Origin: CAZMJP01 sp964566895
GTDB taxonomy: Bacteria > Patescibacteriota > Patescibacteriia > UBA2591 > UBA6264
Assembly (NCBI GenBank): GCA_964566895.1
Contig: CAZMJP010000004.1
Location: forward strand, 1-35,713
Length of the DNA: 35,713 nucleotides
Direction: 5' to 3'
Shown here: piece after piece, positions 8,879 through 17,248 of the stretch
How positions within the stretch are numbered: position 1 is the first letter of the stretch
Layout: each line of letters opens with the position of its first letter
Notes under the pieces: generated by a model
What the model saw: only the letters and a program-made list of their open reading frames with translations
The model's database searches: none
Told to the model about the DNA's origin: nothing
Position numbers and translations under genes: made by a program

Positions 8879-10888
8879 TCAACCCTCCTTATCTAACCCT
8901 TTCTTCTTCTTTATTTCTTGATAAACTTCAAGAATATCGCCAATATCAATAGCCATCCGACTGATGAATTTAATTCCACACTCACTGATCTCTTTAGCCT
9001 CCTCAACATCCCTTTTATTTATTTGTAATTGCCCTATTTTCCCCTCACCCTTTAGTTCTTGCTCGCCCGCCTTCCAAACCCGGGCTGGAGAATTCTTAAC
9101 AATTTTTCCCTTAGTCACCCTGCCTCCTAAAATTATTTCATTAGCCCGACTTTGAAAAACCTTTAAAATCTCAACCTTCCCTAATCTTTGTTCAAAAATT
9201 TTTTCCGGCAATAATTCATTAACTCGCTCTTTAACATCCCGAATCAGGTCATAAATAACAGAATAAGTGCTCACTTTTAAGTTTAATTCATTAGCTAACT
9301 GTTCAGCCAGACTAATAATCTCCACCCCAAAACCAATTAGCCAGGCTTGGGAAGTCTTAGCCAAATCAACATCCGACTCATTTAAATTGCCTAACCCCTT
9401 TTTTATAATCTTAATCTTTACTTCTGGATATTCTAATTTCTCTAAAGAGTGAGCAATGGCTTCAAGCGACCCTAAAACATCAGCCCTTAAAATAAGATTA
9501 AGCCATTTGACCTTGTTTTTTGCCTGTTCGGACGCCATTCCCCCCTCCGCTTCTTTTTGATAAATATCTGCTGCGGACATCTGTTTAACCCTCTTTTTAA
9601 ACTCTCGATTATTAGCAACGACTTCTATAATATCGCCAGCTTTTGGCACGCCCCTCAAGCCAGAAATCTGAATAGGTAAACTGGCTTCTGCTTCAACGAT
9701 CAGTTCCCCAAACTGATCTCTAATAGAGCGTATCCGGCCATAACTTTCACCAATAATAACATTATCTCCCTTTTTCAAAGTACCATTATAAAGAATTAAA
9801 CTGGCCACTGGGCCTAACCCCGAATCTAAATGCGCTTCAATAATTGCCCCAACTACCTGACCAAGGGGATTAAAAATCAAGCGTTTTTTCCCCATTTCCG
9901 CCACCAAATTTATCATCTCTAACAATTCCGGAATCCCTTCGTTTGTTTTTGCTGAAACCGGAACACAAATCACTTTACCCCCCCAATCTTCGGGTATTAA
10001 ATTAATCTCAGACAATCCTTTTTTTATTTTTTCTACATCTGCCTCCGGTAAATCAATTTTATTAATTGCCACGATAAACGGCAAATTTTCCTGCTGAATG
10101 ACCTTAATTGATTCAAGTGTTTGAGGCTGAACTTTATCGTCAGCCGCAATGACCAAAACAGCAATGTCAGCTACAGCGCCCCCTCTGGCCCGCATAGCCT
10201 GAAATGCTTCATGCCCAGGCGTATCAATGAAGGTAACCAAATGACCGTTTCTTTCCACCTGATAAGCGCCGATATGTTGGGTAATGCCGCCGGCCTCTTT
10301 TTCTGTCAGATGGGTCTGACGAATTGAGTCTAAAAGAAGGGTTTTCCCATGGTCAACATGACCCATAACCACCACCACCGGCGCTCTTGGTTTTAATTTA
10401 TTTTTATGTTCTTTTAATAAAATTTGTTCTATCTTCTGTTCAATTGAAATGTTTGATTTTTTTTGTTCCGGCTCTCCTTTCTTTGGCTCAAATCCCAAAT
10501 TTTCAGACACAATAGCGGCTACTTCAAAATCTAAATTTTCATTAATGCTGACTAAAACGCCATTTTTAATTAATTCACCTATTACCTTAGTGATTGGTAA
10601 ATTTAATTTTTCCGCCAAATTATAAACTCGAATAGTCGGCGGGATAAACACTGATTTGTCGGTTTCAGTTATTTCTTTTTCTCCCGCCCTTTTAGAAATT
10701 TTTTCCTTAATTTTTTGAAGAGATAACTCCTTATCTCTCTTTTTCTGCCAAGCTCCCACAACTTTCTCCGCTTGTTTGTCAGGAATTTGAATAGCTCTCG
10801 GCCCAATGTGAAAGCCGAGCTCGGGTAGAGCTTGTCTAAGCTCGTTGGGAGTAATTTTAAGCTTTCGCGCAAGTTCAGTGATGTTCAT
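8879..10888 (-). CDS. infB: Translation initiation factor IF-2
   Basis: GTPase that brings initiator tRNA to the 30S subunit and promotes subunit joining. The N-terminal IF2_N helix-rich domain is at residues 1-50, with a second IF2_N-like segment around 85-135. The G domain has GHVDHGKT at 176-183, DTPGHEAF at 222-229 and NKID at 276-279. Domains II-IV follow, including the C-terminal EILKVFQ and GGRVTKGKIV segments. At 669 residues it is a compact IF-2, with the long N-terminal linker of enterobacterial forms missing. The ATG has no Shine-Dalgarno site and is preceded, in exact phase, by five 8-nt units. Confidence 0.97.
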   Translation of the reverse strand: MNITELARKLKITPNELRQALPELGFHIGPRAIQIPDKQAEKVVGAWQKKRDKELSLQKIKEKISKRAGEKEITETDKSVFIPPTIRVYNLAEKLNLPITKVIGELIKNGVLVSINENLDFEVAAIVSENLGFEPKKGEPEQKKSNISIEQKIEQILLKEHKNKLKPRAPVVVVMGHVDHGKTLLLDSIRQTHLTEKEAGGITQHIGAYQVERNGHLVTFIDTPGHEAFQAMRARGGAVADIAVLVIAADDKVQPQTLESIKVIQQENLPFIVAINKIDLPEADVEKIKKGLSEINLIPEDWGGKVICVPVSAKTNEGIPELLEMINLVAEMGKKRLIFNPLGQVVGAIIEAHLDSGLGPVASLILYNGTLKKGDNVIIGESYGRIRSIRDQFGELIVEAEASLPIQISGLRGVPKAGDIIEVVANNREFKKRVKQMSAADIYQKEAEGGMASEQAKNKVKWLNLILRADVLGSLEAIAHSLEKLEYPEVKIKIIKKGLGNLNESDVDLAKTSQAWLIGFGVEIISLAEQLANELNLKVSTYSVIYDLIRDVKERVNELLPEKIFEQRLGKVEILKVFQSRANEIILGGRVTKGKIVKNSPARVWKAGEQELKGEGKIGQLQINKRDVEEAKEISECGIKFISRMAIDIGDILEVYQEIKKKKGLDKEG

Positions 10889-10928
10889 ATAACCGTTTAA
10901 ACATTATAACATTTTAGCATTTTAACAT
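10889..10928 (-). repeat. Five 8-nt units in phase with the infB start
   Basis: In gene orientation: ATGTTAAA, ATGCTAAA, ATGTTATA, ATGTTTAA, ACGGTTAT, then the ATG start. The third and fourth units create a TATAAT hexamer 14 nt before the start. Low-complexity AATTT-rich sequence follows further upstream (10960-11065). Confidence 0.7.
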
Positions 10929-11091
10929 TTTTAAACCACCGATCCCAAGCACCAAATAATAAACAAATTCAAGGTTCTAAATTCCAATTTTAAAAACTGT
11001 TTTGAATTTTGGCCATTGTAATTCGGATATTGTTTGAAATTTGGAATTTGTTATTTGGAATTTTTGTAAAAGCATAAACCCCCGAAAACGG

Positions 11092-12936
11092 CTATTTCTC
11101 TGTCGACTTGCTGTCTAACTCTTCTATCTCTTTCCCAATTAGCCAAACCTCTGGCCAAGAACGGTAATGGCTCTCCCAAATTTCTTCTCGAACAATACCG
11201 TTGGCGAAAGTAATTATATTTTTAAATTTCGCGTCAGCCCCGGGATGAGATGACTCAACCTTTTTTTTCTCCCCCGGCTTTAATTCGTCCGTTTCAATAA
11301 ACTTGGTCGGGCCGGGCTGAGTAACATTAGAAATTTCTGTTTTAGTGGTAAGCACCGTTCGCCCATCAGGCGTGCCATAAAGGTTAAAAATCAAACTATC
11401 GCCGATAATTTCTGACTGCCAAAGTATATAATACCCAGTATCATTAATAAACTTTAAATCTGGATGAGGGGTATAAAGGGTCGCGTCCATACCGGCCGGT
11501 TCATAATAAACCACTCTATATGAATGGGGCTGACGTTCAGTAATTGGCAGACCGACATTCAAGGCGGCTCGAAAAGTGGTAGTAGCAATTTGACAAAGAC
11601 CACCGCCATATTCGGGAATCGTTCGGTCCCCTTTAATAACTAATTCGGGGAGAAATCCGTTCTCTTCGTTAACCTCCCCTAACGCTTTAATTAAAGAAAA
11701 TTCTTCGTCCGGTTTAATTAAAATGCCGTGCAATTTTTCCGCTCCAACTTTAATATTATGCTGGCGACTTTTAGGACTGCCGGAAAAATCGGAGACTCCC
11801 CGACCAATTAACCCTTCTATCCCTAGATTAGCAATATCTTCCGGGAAAGGATTTGGGTCTATTTTCTCAACCACCAAATCCACCTCCTTGGTCTTATTTA
11901 AAATTCCCTGAATTATATTATCCGCGCTTTTTTCAAAATTAAGAAGTAATCCTGGTTGGCCGGTTTGGAATTCAGTCACCCGGCCATTATCCATGGTTAA
12001 GCGGCGTTCAACCGGCTCAATATTTACTTGTTTGGCAATGTCTTGCAAATAATCTGAGACCCCCTCCCGGTTAAACGTTAGGCTAACCTGTCCCAACTCG
12101 TCCCTCCCTATTTTAAACCACTGAGCGATTTGTTCCGGAGTCAGTCTCCACTTCCTATTTTGATAAAACAAGGTGTAAGGAGCGAAATCGTATATCTCTT
12201 GAGCTTGATTCAAAACAACCAAAGAGTCTTGCGCTTTTATTGGCGAGGGTTGTTGAATAATGGGGATTTGAATTTCTTTATTCTTAAAACTTATCAAATT
12301 GTTTTTTAACTCTTCAACGGCTTCTTTATAATCCAAAATAAACCCCGGTTTTTCATTAGTTAAAATTAGTTTATCATCAGAGATTGTCAGTCCGGCATTC
12401 TCAGCCGGTTTTTCTAAACTTCCAAAATTCTCCTTTAGGACTCGCTTTATTTCAGTCTCATCAACTTTAATAACCGGATCTATGTTTCTGCCTTTAGCTA
12501 AGACAGAAGTTATCTCGTATATTTCTTTAAAAAAATTACCCCCTCGGCCGACCCGGAAAGCCTCCTCCGTCATAGCAGCGACGTCGAAATAGACTAAAGA
12601 ACGGCTGAGGTCTGGATCAGCTAAAGCAATCAAATTAGAATAAATAACGGCTTGTTTTTCTTCCGAGTCGGTCCTGACCCGGAAAGAAAAACCCTCTATT
12701 TCTATTTTTTCAACAAATACCTTTAAAAGAGTTTCTGCCTGTTCAAGACTAACTCCGCCCAGATTAAGACCATGACAACAATAAACTCGCGGATAGATTG
12801 CTAAGGCATAAATCTTTTGAAAAATAAAAAAACTAATTCCAATAATAATTAATATTATTAAGGAACAAAAAATCGCTTGTCGCTTATGATAACGTTTTTC
12901 CCCAATTCCGTATTCAGCTAAAATAGAACGATGCAT
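11092..12936 (-). CDS. VanW-family envelope protein with PG-binding_4-like repeats
   Basis: A membrane-anchored protein of 614 residues. A single transmembrane helix lies near residues 22-40 and the bulk is outside. Residues of about 60-340 look like the repeated domains often found with VanW (YoaR-like, PG_binding_4), each with a GYxLDYKEAVEEL-type segment. The VanW domain has GGGLCQIATTTFRAALNVGLPITERQPHS around residues 445-475, followed by a G5-like or beta-rich tail. Function in the family is unproven; a link to peptidoglycan or vancomycin-type resistance operons is known. The ATG at 12936 is preferred over the GTG at 12942 because GGAG lies five bases before it. Confidence 0.85.
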   Translation of the reverse strand: MHRSILAEYGIGEKRYHKRQAIFCSLIILIIIGISFFIFQKIYALAIYPRVYCCHGLNLGGVSLEQAETLLKVFVEKIEIEGFSFRVRTDSEEKQAVIYSNLIALADPDLSRSLVYFDVAAMTEEAFRVGRGGNFFKEIYEITSVLAKGRNIDPVIKVDETEIKRVLKENFGSLEKPAENAGLTISDDKLILTNEKPGFILDYKEAVEELKNNLISFKNKEIQIPIIQQPSPIKAQDSLVVLNQAQEIYDFAPYTLFYQNRKWRLTPEQIAQWFKIGRDELGQVSLTFNREGVSDYLQDIAKQVNIEPVERRLTMDNGRVTEFQTGQPGLLLNFEKSADNIIQGILNKTKEVDLVVEKIDPNPFPEDIANLGIEGLIGRGVSDFSGSPKSRQHNIKVGAEKLHGILIKPDEEFSLIKALGEVNEENGFLPELVIKGDRTIPEYGGGLCQIATTTFRAALNVGLPITERQPHSYRVVYYEPAGMDATLYTPHPDLKFINDTGYYILWQSEIIGDSLIFNLYGTPDGRTVLTTKTEISNVTQPGPTKFIETDELKPGEKKKVESSHPGADAKFKNIITFANGIVREEIWESHYRSWPEVWLIGKEIEELDSKSTEK

Positions 12937-12953
12937 AAACACTCCGCCCCAAT

Positions 12954-13490
12954 TTACTCTTCTATCTTAATACTATCCCCTCCTTCTTCTGCTTTAGGTA
13001 AAACAATGGTCAAAACGCCGTTTTTCAGGTTTGCTTTGACTTGATCCGGTTTTATTGGGCAAGGTAAAACAAGGGTCCGAAAAAATTTACCCCAAAAACA
13101 TTCCTGATAATAATACTGCCCTGGGTCAAGACTTTTGGGTTTTTCTCTTTGCCCTCGGATGACGATCAAGTCCGGTTCAACGGTAATATCAATATCTTTT
13201 GAATTAACACCGGCGATTATTGACTCTATAATCAAAACATTATTTCTCTCATCATTATAAACGTCAACCTTCAGTTGACCCTGATTATGATCTGGTAGCC
13301 ATTCTACCGGGGGTATTTCTCTGCGCTTTTTTCGGCCTAAAAATTTTTCGCCCCCAAGGTCCTTTTCGTCCCTTTTCTCTTCAAAAACAACCATCACCTC
13401 TTCTCCTTGCTTTTCTAAAATATCTTTACTTAGACCTAGTATTTTTACCCAAGACATAAATGTGGTTTTATCCCAACCCTTAATTTCCAA
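12954..13490 (-). CDS. Hsp20/alpha-crystallin small heat shock protein
   Basis: ATP-independent holdase that binds unfolding proteins. The alpha-crystallin domain covers roughly residues 85-170, starting at QLKVDVYNDERNNVLIIES and including IDITVEPDLIVIRGQRE, ECFWGKFFRTLVLP and the diagnostic GVLTIVLPKAE near the end. The first 60 residues are a poorly conserved, charged N-terminal arm. The listed start is a TTG; an ATG at 13457 (shortening by 11 residues) is equally plausible. It ends 17 nt before the VanW gene start, so both are probably in one transcript. Confidence 0.9.
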   Translation of the reverse strand: MEIKGWDKTTFMSWVKILGLSKDILEKQGEEVMVVFEEKRDEKDLGGEKFLGRKKRREIPPVEWLPDHNQGQLKVDVYNDERNNVLIIESIIAGVNSKDIDITVEPDLIVIRGQREKPKSLDPGQYYYQECFWGKFFRTLVLPCPIKPDQVKANLKNGVLTIVLPKAEEGGDSIKIEE

Positions 13491-13655
13491 TTTCTAAACA
13501 CAATGACATAAACCCTTTGAATTTAACTGCGGCAAATAAAATCGCCTATTCTAAAATTAAAAACAAAACAAATTATACTTTAAGGCTTAAAATCCTGAGT
13601 TTAGAATTTAGAACTTTTAAGGGTTGGATATTAGATATTAAAAAATTTTTATTTA

Positions 13656-14594
13656 TTATCCCCGTCCTATCTTCAAATATCTGGCTGCAACTTCCGGGGC
13701 TAAAGAATTAACGACAATGCCCGACCCTAATTCTATCCCTCCCCAGATCGCTTCGCGAGGCTGAATTTTCAGATAAAAATGCTGATCTTTTTCTAAAATT
13801 GCTTGATGAAGGAAAAAATTATAAGACAACTTCAGGTGGCAAATTTTTTGTAAAATTTCTTTTAAAACTTTAGCTAAAATTTCAATCTCCGGGCGAGAAA
13901 GATTAGTAATATTATCAATATGCCTCCTGGAAAAAATCCAAGACTCATAATGATAAGCTGAGGCATAGGGAGTGAAAGCCACAATATAATTATCAGTATA
14001 AATCCGTCGAGGACCCTTTTCTTCTTTTTCTATTATTTCACAATAGGGGCAATGATGACGTTTGAGCCTGTATTGATGCGCAACTGAAAACTCCTCTGAT
14101 AAGTCGGGAGGTAACAGTTGGGAGGCGAAAACTTGACAATGAGCATGAGATAACGTTGCTCCGGACCAACCACCTTCATTTTTAAAAACCAGAATATAGT
14201 CGATTTTGGGTATTTGGCTTAATTCTTTAGTTCTATCTTGAAAAACCCTTAAAAGACTAATAATTTCTTTAACACTCAACTGGGAGAGTTCTCTATCATG
14301 GTCTGGTGTTTCAATTATCACCTCGTGCTGACCATAGGCTCGTGGATTGGTAAGAATAACGGCCGGATATTTATTCTTTAAAACTAGAACTGACCAGGGC
14401 CATTGTTTATTAAATGAAGGATATTCTTTGATGATCAACTTTTTTTCTACGCCGTCGGGGCAGAAAGGGCATTCTTGATGACTATAACGGGGTTGAATTA
14501 TTCTAGGCGCGGCTTGTTTCGGTCGCTTTGCTCGGGCAGGGGTAACAATAACATATCTGTTGAGAAAATAATCCTTACGAATCTCAGACATCAT
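13656..14594 (-). CDS. GalT-like nucleotidyltransferase (HIT superfamily)
   Basis: Galactose-1-phosphate uridylyltransferase family, 312 residues. It has paired zinc-type cysteines CPFC at 42-45 and CPYC near 187, a lead-in ending GATLS, then the catalytic His triad-like motif HAHCQ at 150-154 (HPHxQ in classic GalT). It would swap a nucleotide and a sugar phosphate and fits with glgA in sugar-nucleotide or glycogen metabolism, although ADP-glucose phosphorylase activity is an alternative. The first two codons are both ATG. There is no Shine-Dalgarno site, and the spacer to the subtilisin gene is short. Confidence 0.85.
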   Translation of the reverse strand: MMSEIRKDYFLNRYVIVTPARAKRPKQAAPRIIQPRYSHQECPFCPDGVEKKLIIKEYPSFNKQWPWSVLVLKNKYPAVILTNPRAYGQHEVIIETPDHDRELSQLSVKEIISLLRVFQDRTKELSQIPKIDYILVFKNEGGWSGATLSHAHCQVFASQLLPPDLSEEFSVAHQYRLKRHHCPYCEIIEKEEKGPRRIYTDNYIVAFTPYASAYHYESWIFSRRHIDNITNLSRPEIEILAKVLKEILQKICHLKLSYNFFLHQAILEKDQHFYLKIQPREAIWGGIELGSGIVVNSLAPEVAARYLKIGRG

Positions 14595-14652
14595 AATAAT
14601 TGTTGGTTAATTAATTAGCCGGGCTTTCCTAACTGCCCGAACGCCCAAATAC

Positions 14653-16547
14653 CTAATATCCGTTTGTTTTCATTGTCGCTACATTAACTCCGCCTTGAAA
14701 ATGACGAGCATAAGCATAGAATTCAGAAAGCTGATTGCCTTGAAAGTTAAAAATCTCAACCTGAGATTCTTTATCTCGGCTAGGTGCAACGACAATCTCT
14801 ACTTGATGATTTCCGTCAAAATCAGCTACTCCTATTTTAGCTCCGTAGTAAAAATCTCTGTCATAAGCCAAAAATTGAAGTCGCAATAGAAGAAATTCAG
14901 GATCAAACACTCTAATGTAAGAAGAAGCGTTTGAAGCCACGCTAACCATAATCTCGTCCTTACCGTCGCCGTCAACGTCGCCAGCGGCAACGTTAACTCC
15001 GCCAGTAAACTTCTTATCATAAGCGAAAAAACCGGCCTTAGGCTGACCAAACAAATCAAAAACTTGAACATGAGGACCGCCGCCGGCTCCGGATCCAACA
15101 ATAATCTCGTCCTTACCGTCGCCGTCAACGTCGCCAGCGGCAACGTTAACTCCGCNNNNNNNNNNNNNNNNNNNNNNNNNNNNNNNNNNNNNNNNNNNNN
15201 NNNNNNNNNNNNNNNNNNNNNNNNNNNNNNNNNNNNNNNNNNNNNNNNNNNNNNNATAATCTCGTCCTTACCGTCGCCGTCAACGTCGCCAGCGGCAACG
15301 TTAACTCCGCCAGTAAACTTCTTATCATAAGCGAAAAAACCACTAACCGGCAAACCTACTGAATCAAAGACCCGAACATGAGGACCGCCGCCGGCCCCGG
15401 CTCCGGTAATAATATAATGACTCTGAGGCAACCCTCCTAATTGATTATAGGAATAGACTACCGTTTTATAGGCGTTTACTCGACCAGCCCCTAATTGGCC
15501 GACAAAATCAGAATTAATTGAATCAATTTCATCAGCCTGGCTTAAAATAAAATCTTGAACTTGCTTATTACTAAATAAAGGATTAATTGAAAAAACCAAA
15601 GCCGACAAACCAGAAATAATTGGTGCGGCAATAGATGTTCCTGACCAATATCCCCCATAATATTCTTGGTAATCCTGGTCATCGGGATTATAGACTAATG
15701 AACCATAAATACGCGTTCCCGGAGCAGAGATATCAACGCAGGTCGACCCATAATCAGAGAAGAGCGCTTTTCTATCAGTATTATCTACCGCAGCCACGCC
15801 GATAATAAAATTATAATCATCCTCATCAAGACAAATGGGATAATTAGGGGACTTATCCAAATTAACTGGCTGGCCAGCGGTCTCGTTGCCAGCCGCGGCA
15901 ACAATAATCACACCCCTTTCCCACGCCTGTTGAAGAGCTTGTTTTAAAAAATAATTTTTATCCGTCCCGACAAAACTCAAATTAATAATTTTTGCCCCAT
16001 TATCAACGGCGTATTTAACCGCCGCAATAACATGCTCCACACTACCCGTACCCTCGCTATTTAAAACCCTTAAGGGCATAATTCTGCTCTGCCAAGCCAA
16101 CCCGCTAATACCCTCGAAATTGTCTCCGATGGCCGCAGCAATACCAGCCACCAATGTCCCATGGTGAATTCCATTCTCGTTATAAGGCTCATCAAACTTC
16201 GGTCTAGGGTCGGGGATATTCCTGACAAAATCCCAGCCATTAACATCATCGATATAACCATTATTGTCATTGTCTATACCGTCGCCTCTAATTTCATCAG
16301 CATTGAGCCAAATATTTTTCTTTAAATCAGGATGATTAATTTCTACCCCCGTGTCTAAAATGGCAATGATAATATCTTGACTACTCTCTCTAGTCAGGTC
16401 CCAAGCCTGAGGGGCTTTAATTTTATCTAAGTACCATTGCTCGTGATAAAATTGGTCATTGGGTAAATAAGCGTATGCATATCTACATAATAAAAAAGAG
16501 ACAACAATGCAGACAAAAACAAACTTTTTTCTAAAAAATATCGTCAT
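14653..16547 (-). CDS. Secreted subtilisin-like serine protease with FG-GAP/VCBS repeats, interrupted by a gap
   Basis: An S8 peptidase. A signal peptide (about residues 1-26, ending AYA) leads to a catalytic domain with Asp65 in AILDTGVEINHPDL, His129 in HHGTLVAGI, oxyanion Asn221 in AAGNE and Ser305 in SGTSIAAPI. A calcium-binding-like DNDNNGYIDD lies at 92-101. From about residue 385 come FG-GAP-type repeats of 51 residues with DVDGDGKDEI calcium loops. The gap at 15156-15255 falls in this array; the reading frame changes across it because the gap length is arbitrary. The last repeat ends at the stop at 14653. Likely an extracellular or cell-surface protease. Confidence 0.9.
14948..15341 (-). 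repeat. Near-identical 153-nt repeats in the protease gene, with gap
   Basis: A 55-nt stretch starting at 14948 recurs identically at 15101 and 15256. The copies at 14948 and 15256 stay identical for 86 nt. The first two starts differ by 153 nt, that is 51 codons. The gap sits between the second and third copies. Confidence 0.9.
15156..15255. other. Assembly gap of 100 N
   Basis: A placeholder of exactly 100 N inside the repeat array. With a 153-nt period the in-frame length would be 98 nt plus any multiple of 153. Confidence 0.95.
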
Positions 16548-16571
16548 AATTACTCTAACGTTTGTCCTATT

Positions 16572-17198
16572 CTAACGCCCTCTAACTAACGGTACAAAGA
16601 CAAACCCTGGAAAACGTTTTTTTCTATACTTATGTTCGGCTACCTTTTCTACTAAAACAATATCTTGTAAATTAGTTCCTTCTGGAATAACTAATTTGCC
16701 GCCAACTCTTAATTGCTTAAGTAATTCTGGCGGGATTTTTTCAACAGCCGCAGCTACATGGATCCGATCAAAGGGCGCTTGCCTAGATAATCCTTCAAAA
16801 CCATCGCCAACAATGAATACAACCCGCCCTGATTTAACAAAGTTATACTTGCCGGCATTTCTCTCGCCAAAATTTTTTAGTTCTAAAATTTTTTCTAAAG
16901 CAAAGACCTTGCCTTTTCCGCCGATAATCTCGCCAATAATAGCCGTTGCCCATCCTGACCCAGAACCAACATCTAAAACTTTTTGACCTTTTTTCAAATC
17001 TAAAAGCTCAATCATAAAAGCAACGGTTAGGGGTTGAGAAATGGTCTGCCCATAACCAATAGAAAGGGGGTAATTTTCCTGTTCTCGGCCTCGCATTTCT
17101 GGCAAAATAAAGTCTTCGCGTTTAATTTTCTTAAAAGCCTGGATAACCTCTGGAGTTTTAAGATAACCCTGCTTAGTCAACTGTTGAATTAAATCCAT
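16572..17198 (-). CDS. pcm: Protein-L-isoaspartate O-methyltransferase
   Basis: Repairs damaged isoaspartyl residues by AdoMet-dependent methylation. GYGQTISQP is at residues 48-56, the AdoMet motif I LDVGSGSG at 75-82, and DRIHVAAAVEKIPPELLKQL later; these are diagnostic for PCMT. Starting at the ATG at 17198 gives 208 residues, the usual length; a TTG at 17219 would add seven residues. The gene lies 25 nt upstream of the protease gene. A short GC hairpin around 17226-17242 separates it from gyrA. Confidence 0.94.
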   Translation of the reverse strand: MDLIQQLTKQGYLKTPEVIQAFKKIKREDFILPEMRGREQENYPLSIGYGQTISQPLTVAFMIELLDLKKGQKVLDVGSGSGWATAIIGEIIGGKGKVFALEKILELKNFGERNAGKYNFVKSGRVVFIVGDGFEGLSRQAPFDRIHVAAAVEKIPPELLKQLRVGGKLVIPEGTNLQDIVLVEKVAEHKYRKKRFPGFVFVPLVRGR

Positions 17199-17248
17199 AT
17201 TCCCACAAAATATCCACAAAACCTTTGTCCGCCTTCGGCGGGAACTCT

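Noticed and set aside
10889..10928. The 8-nt arrays as CRISPR repeats
   Set aside because: Units are far too short, have no spacers and no cas genes are nearby.
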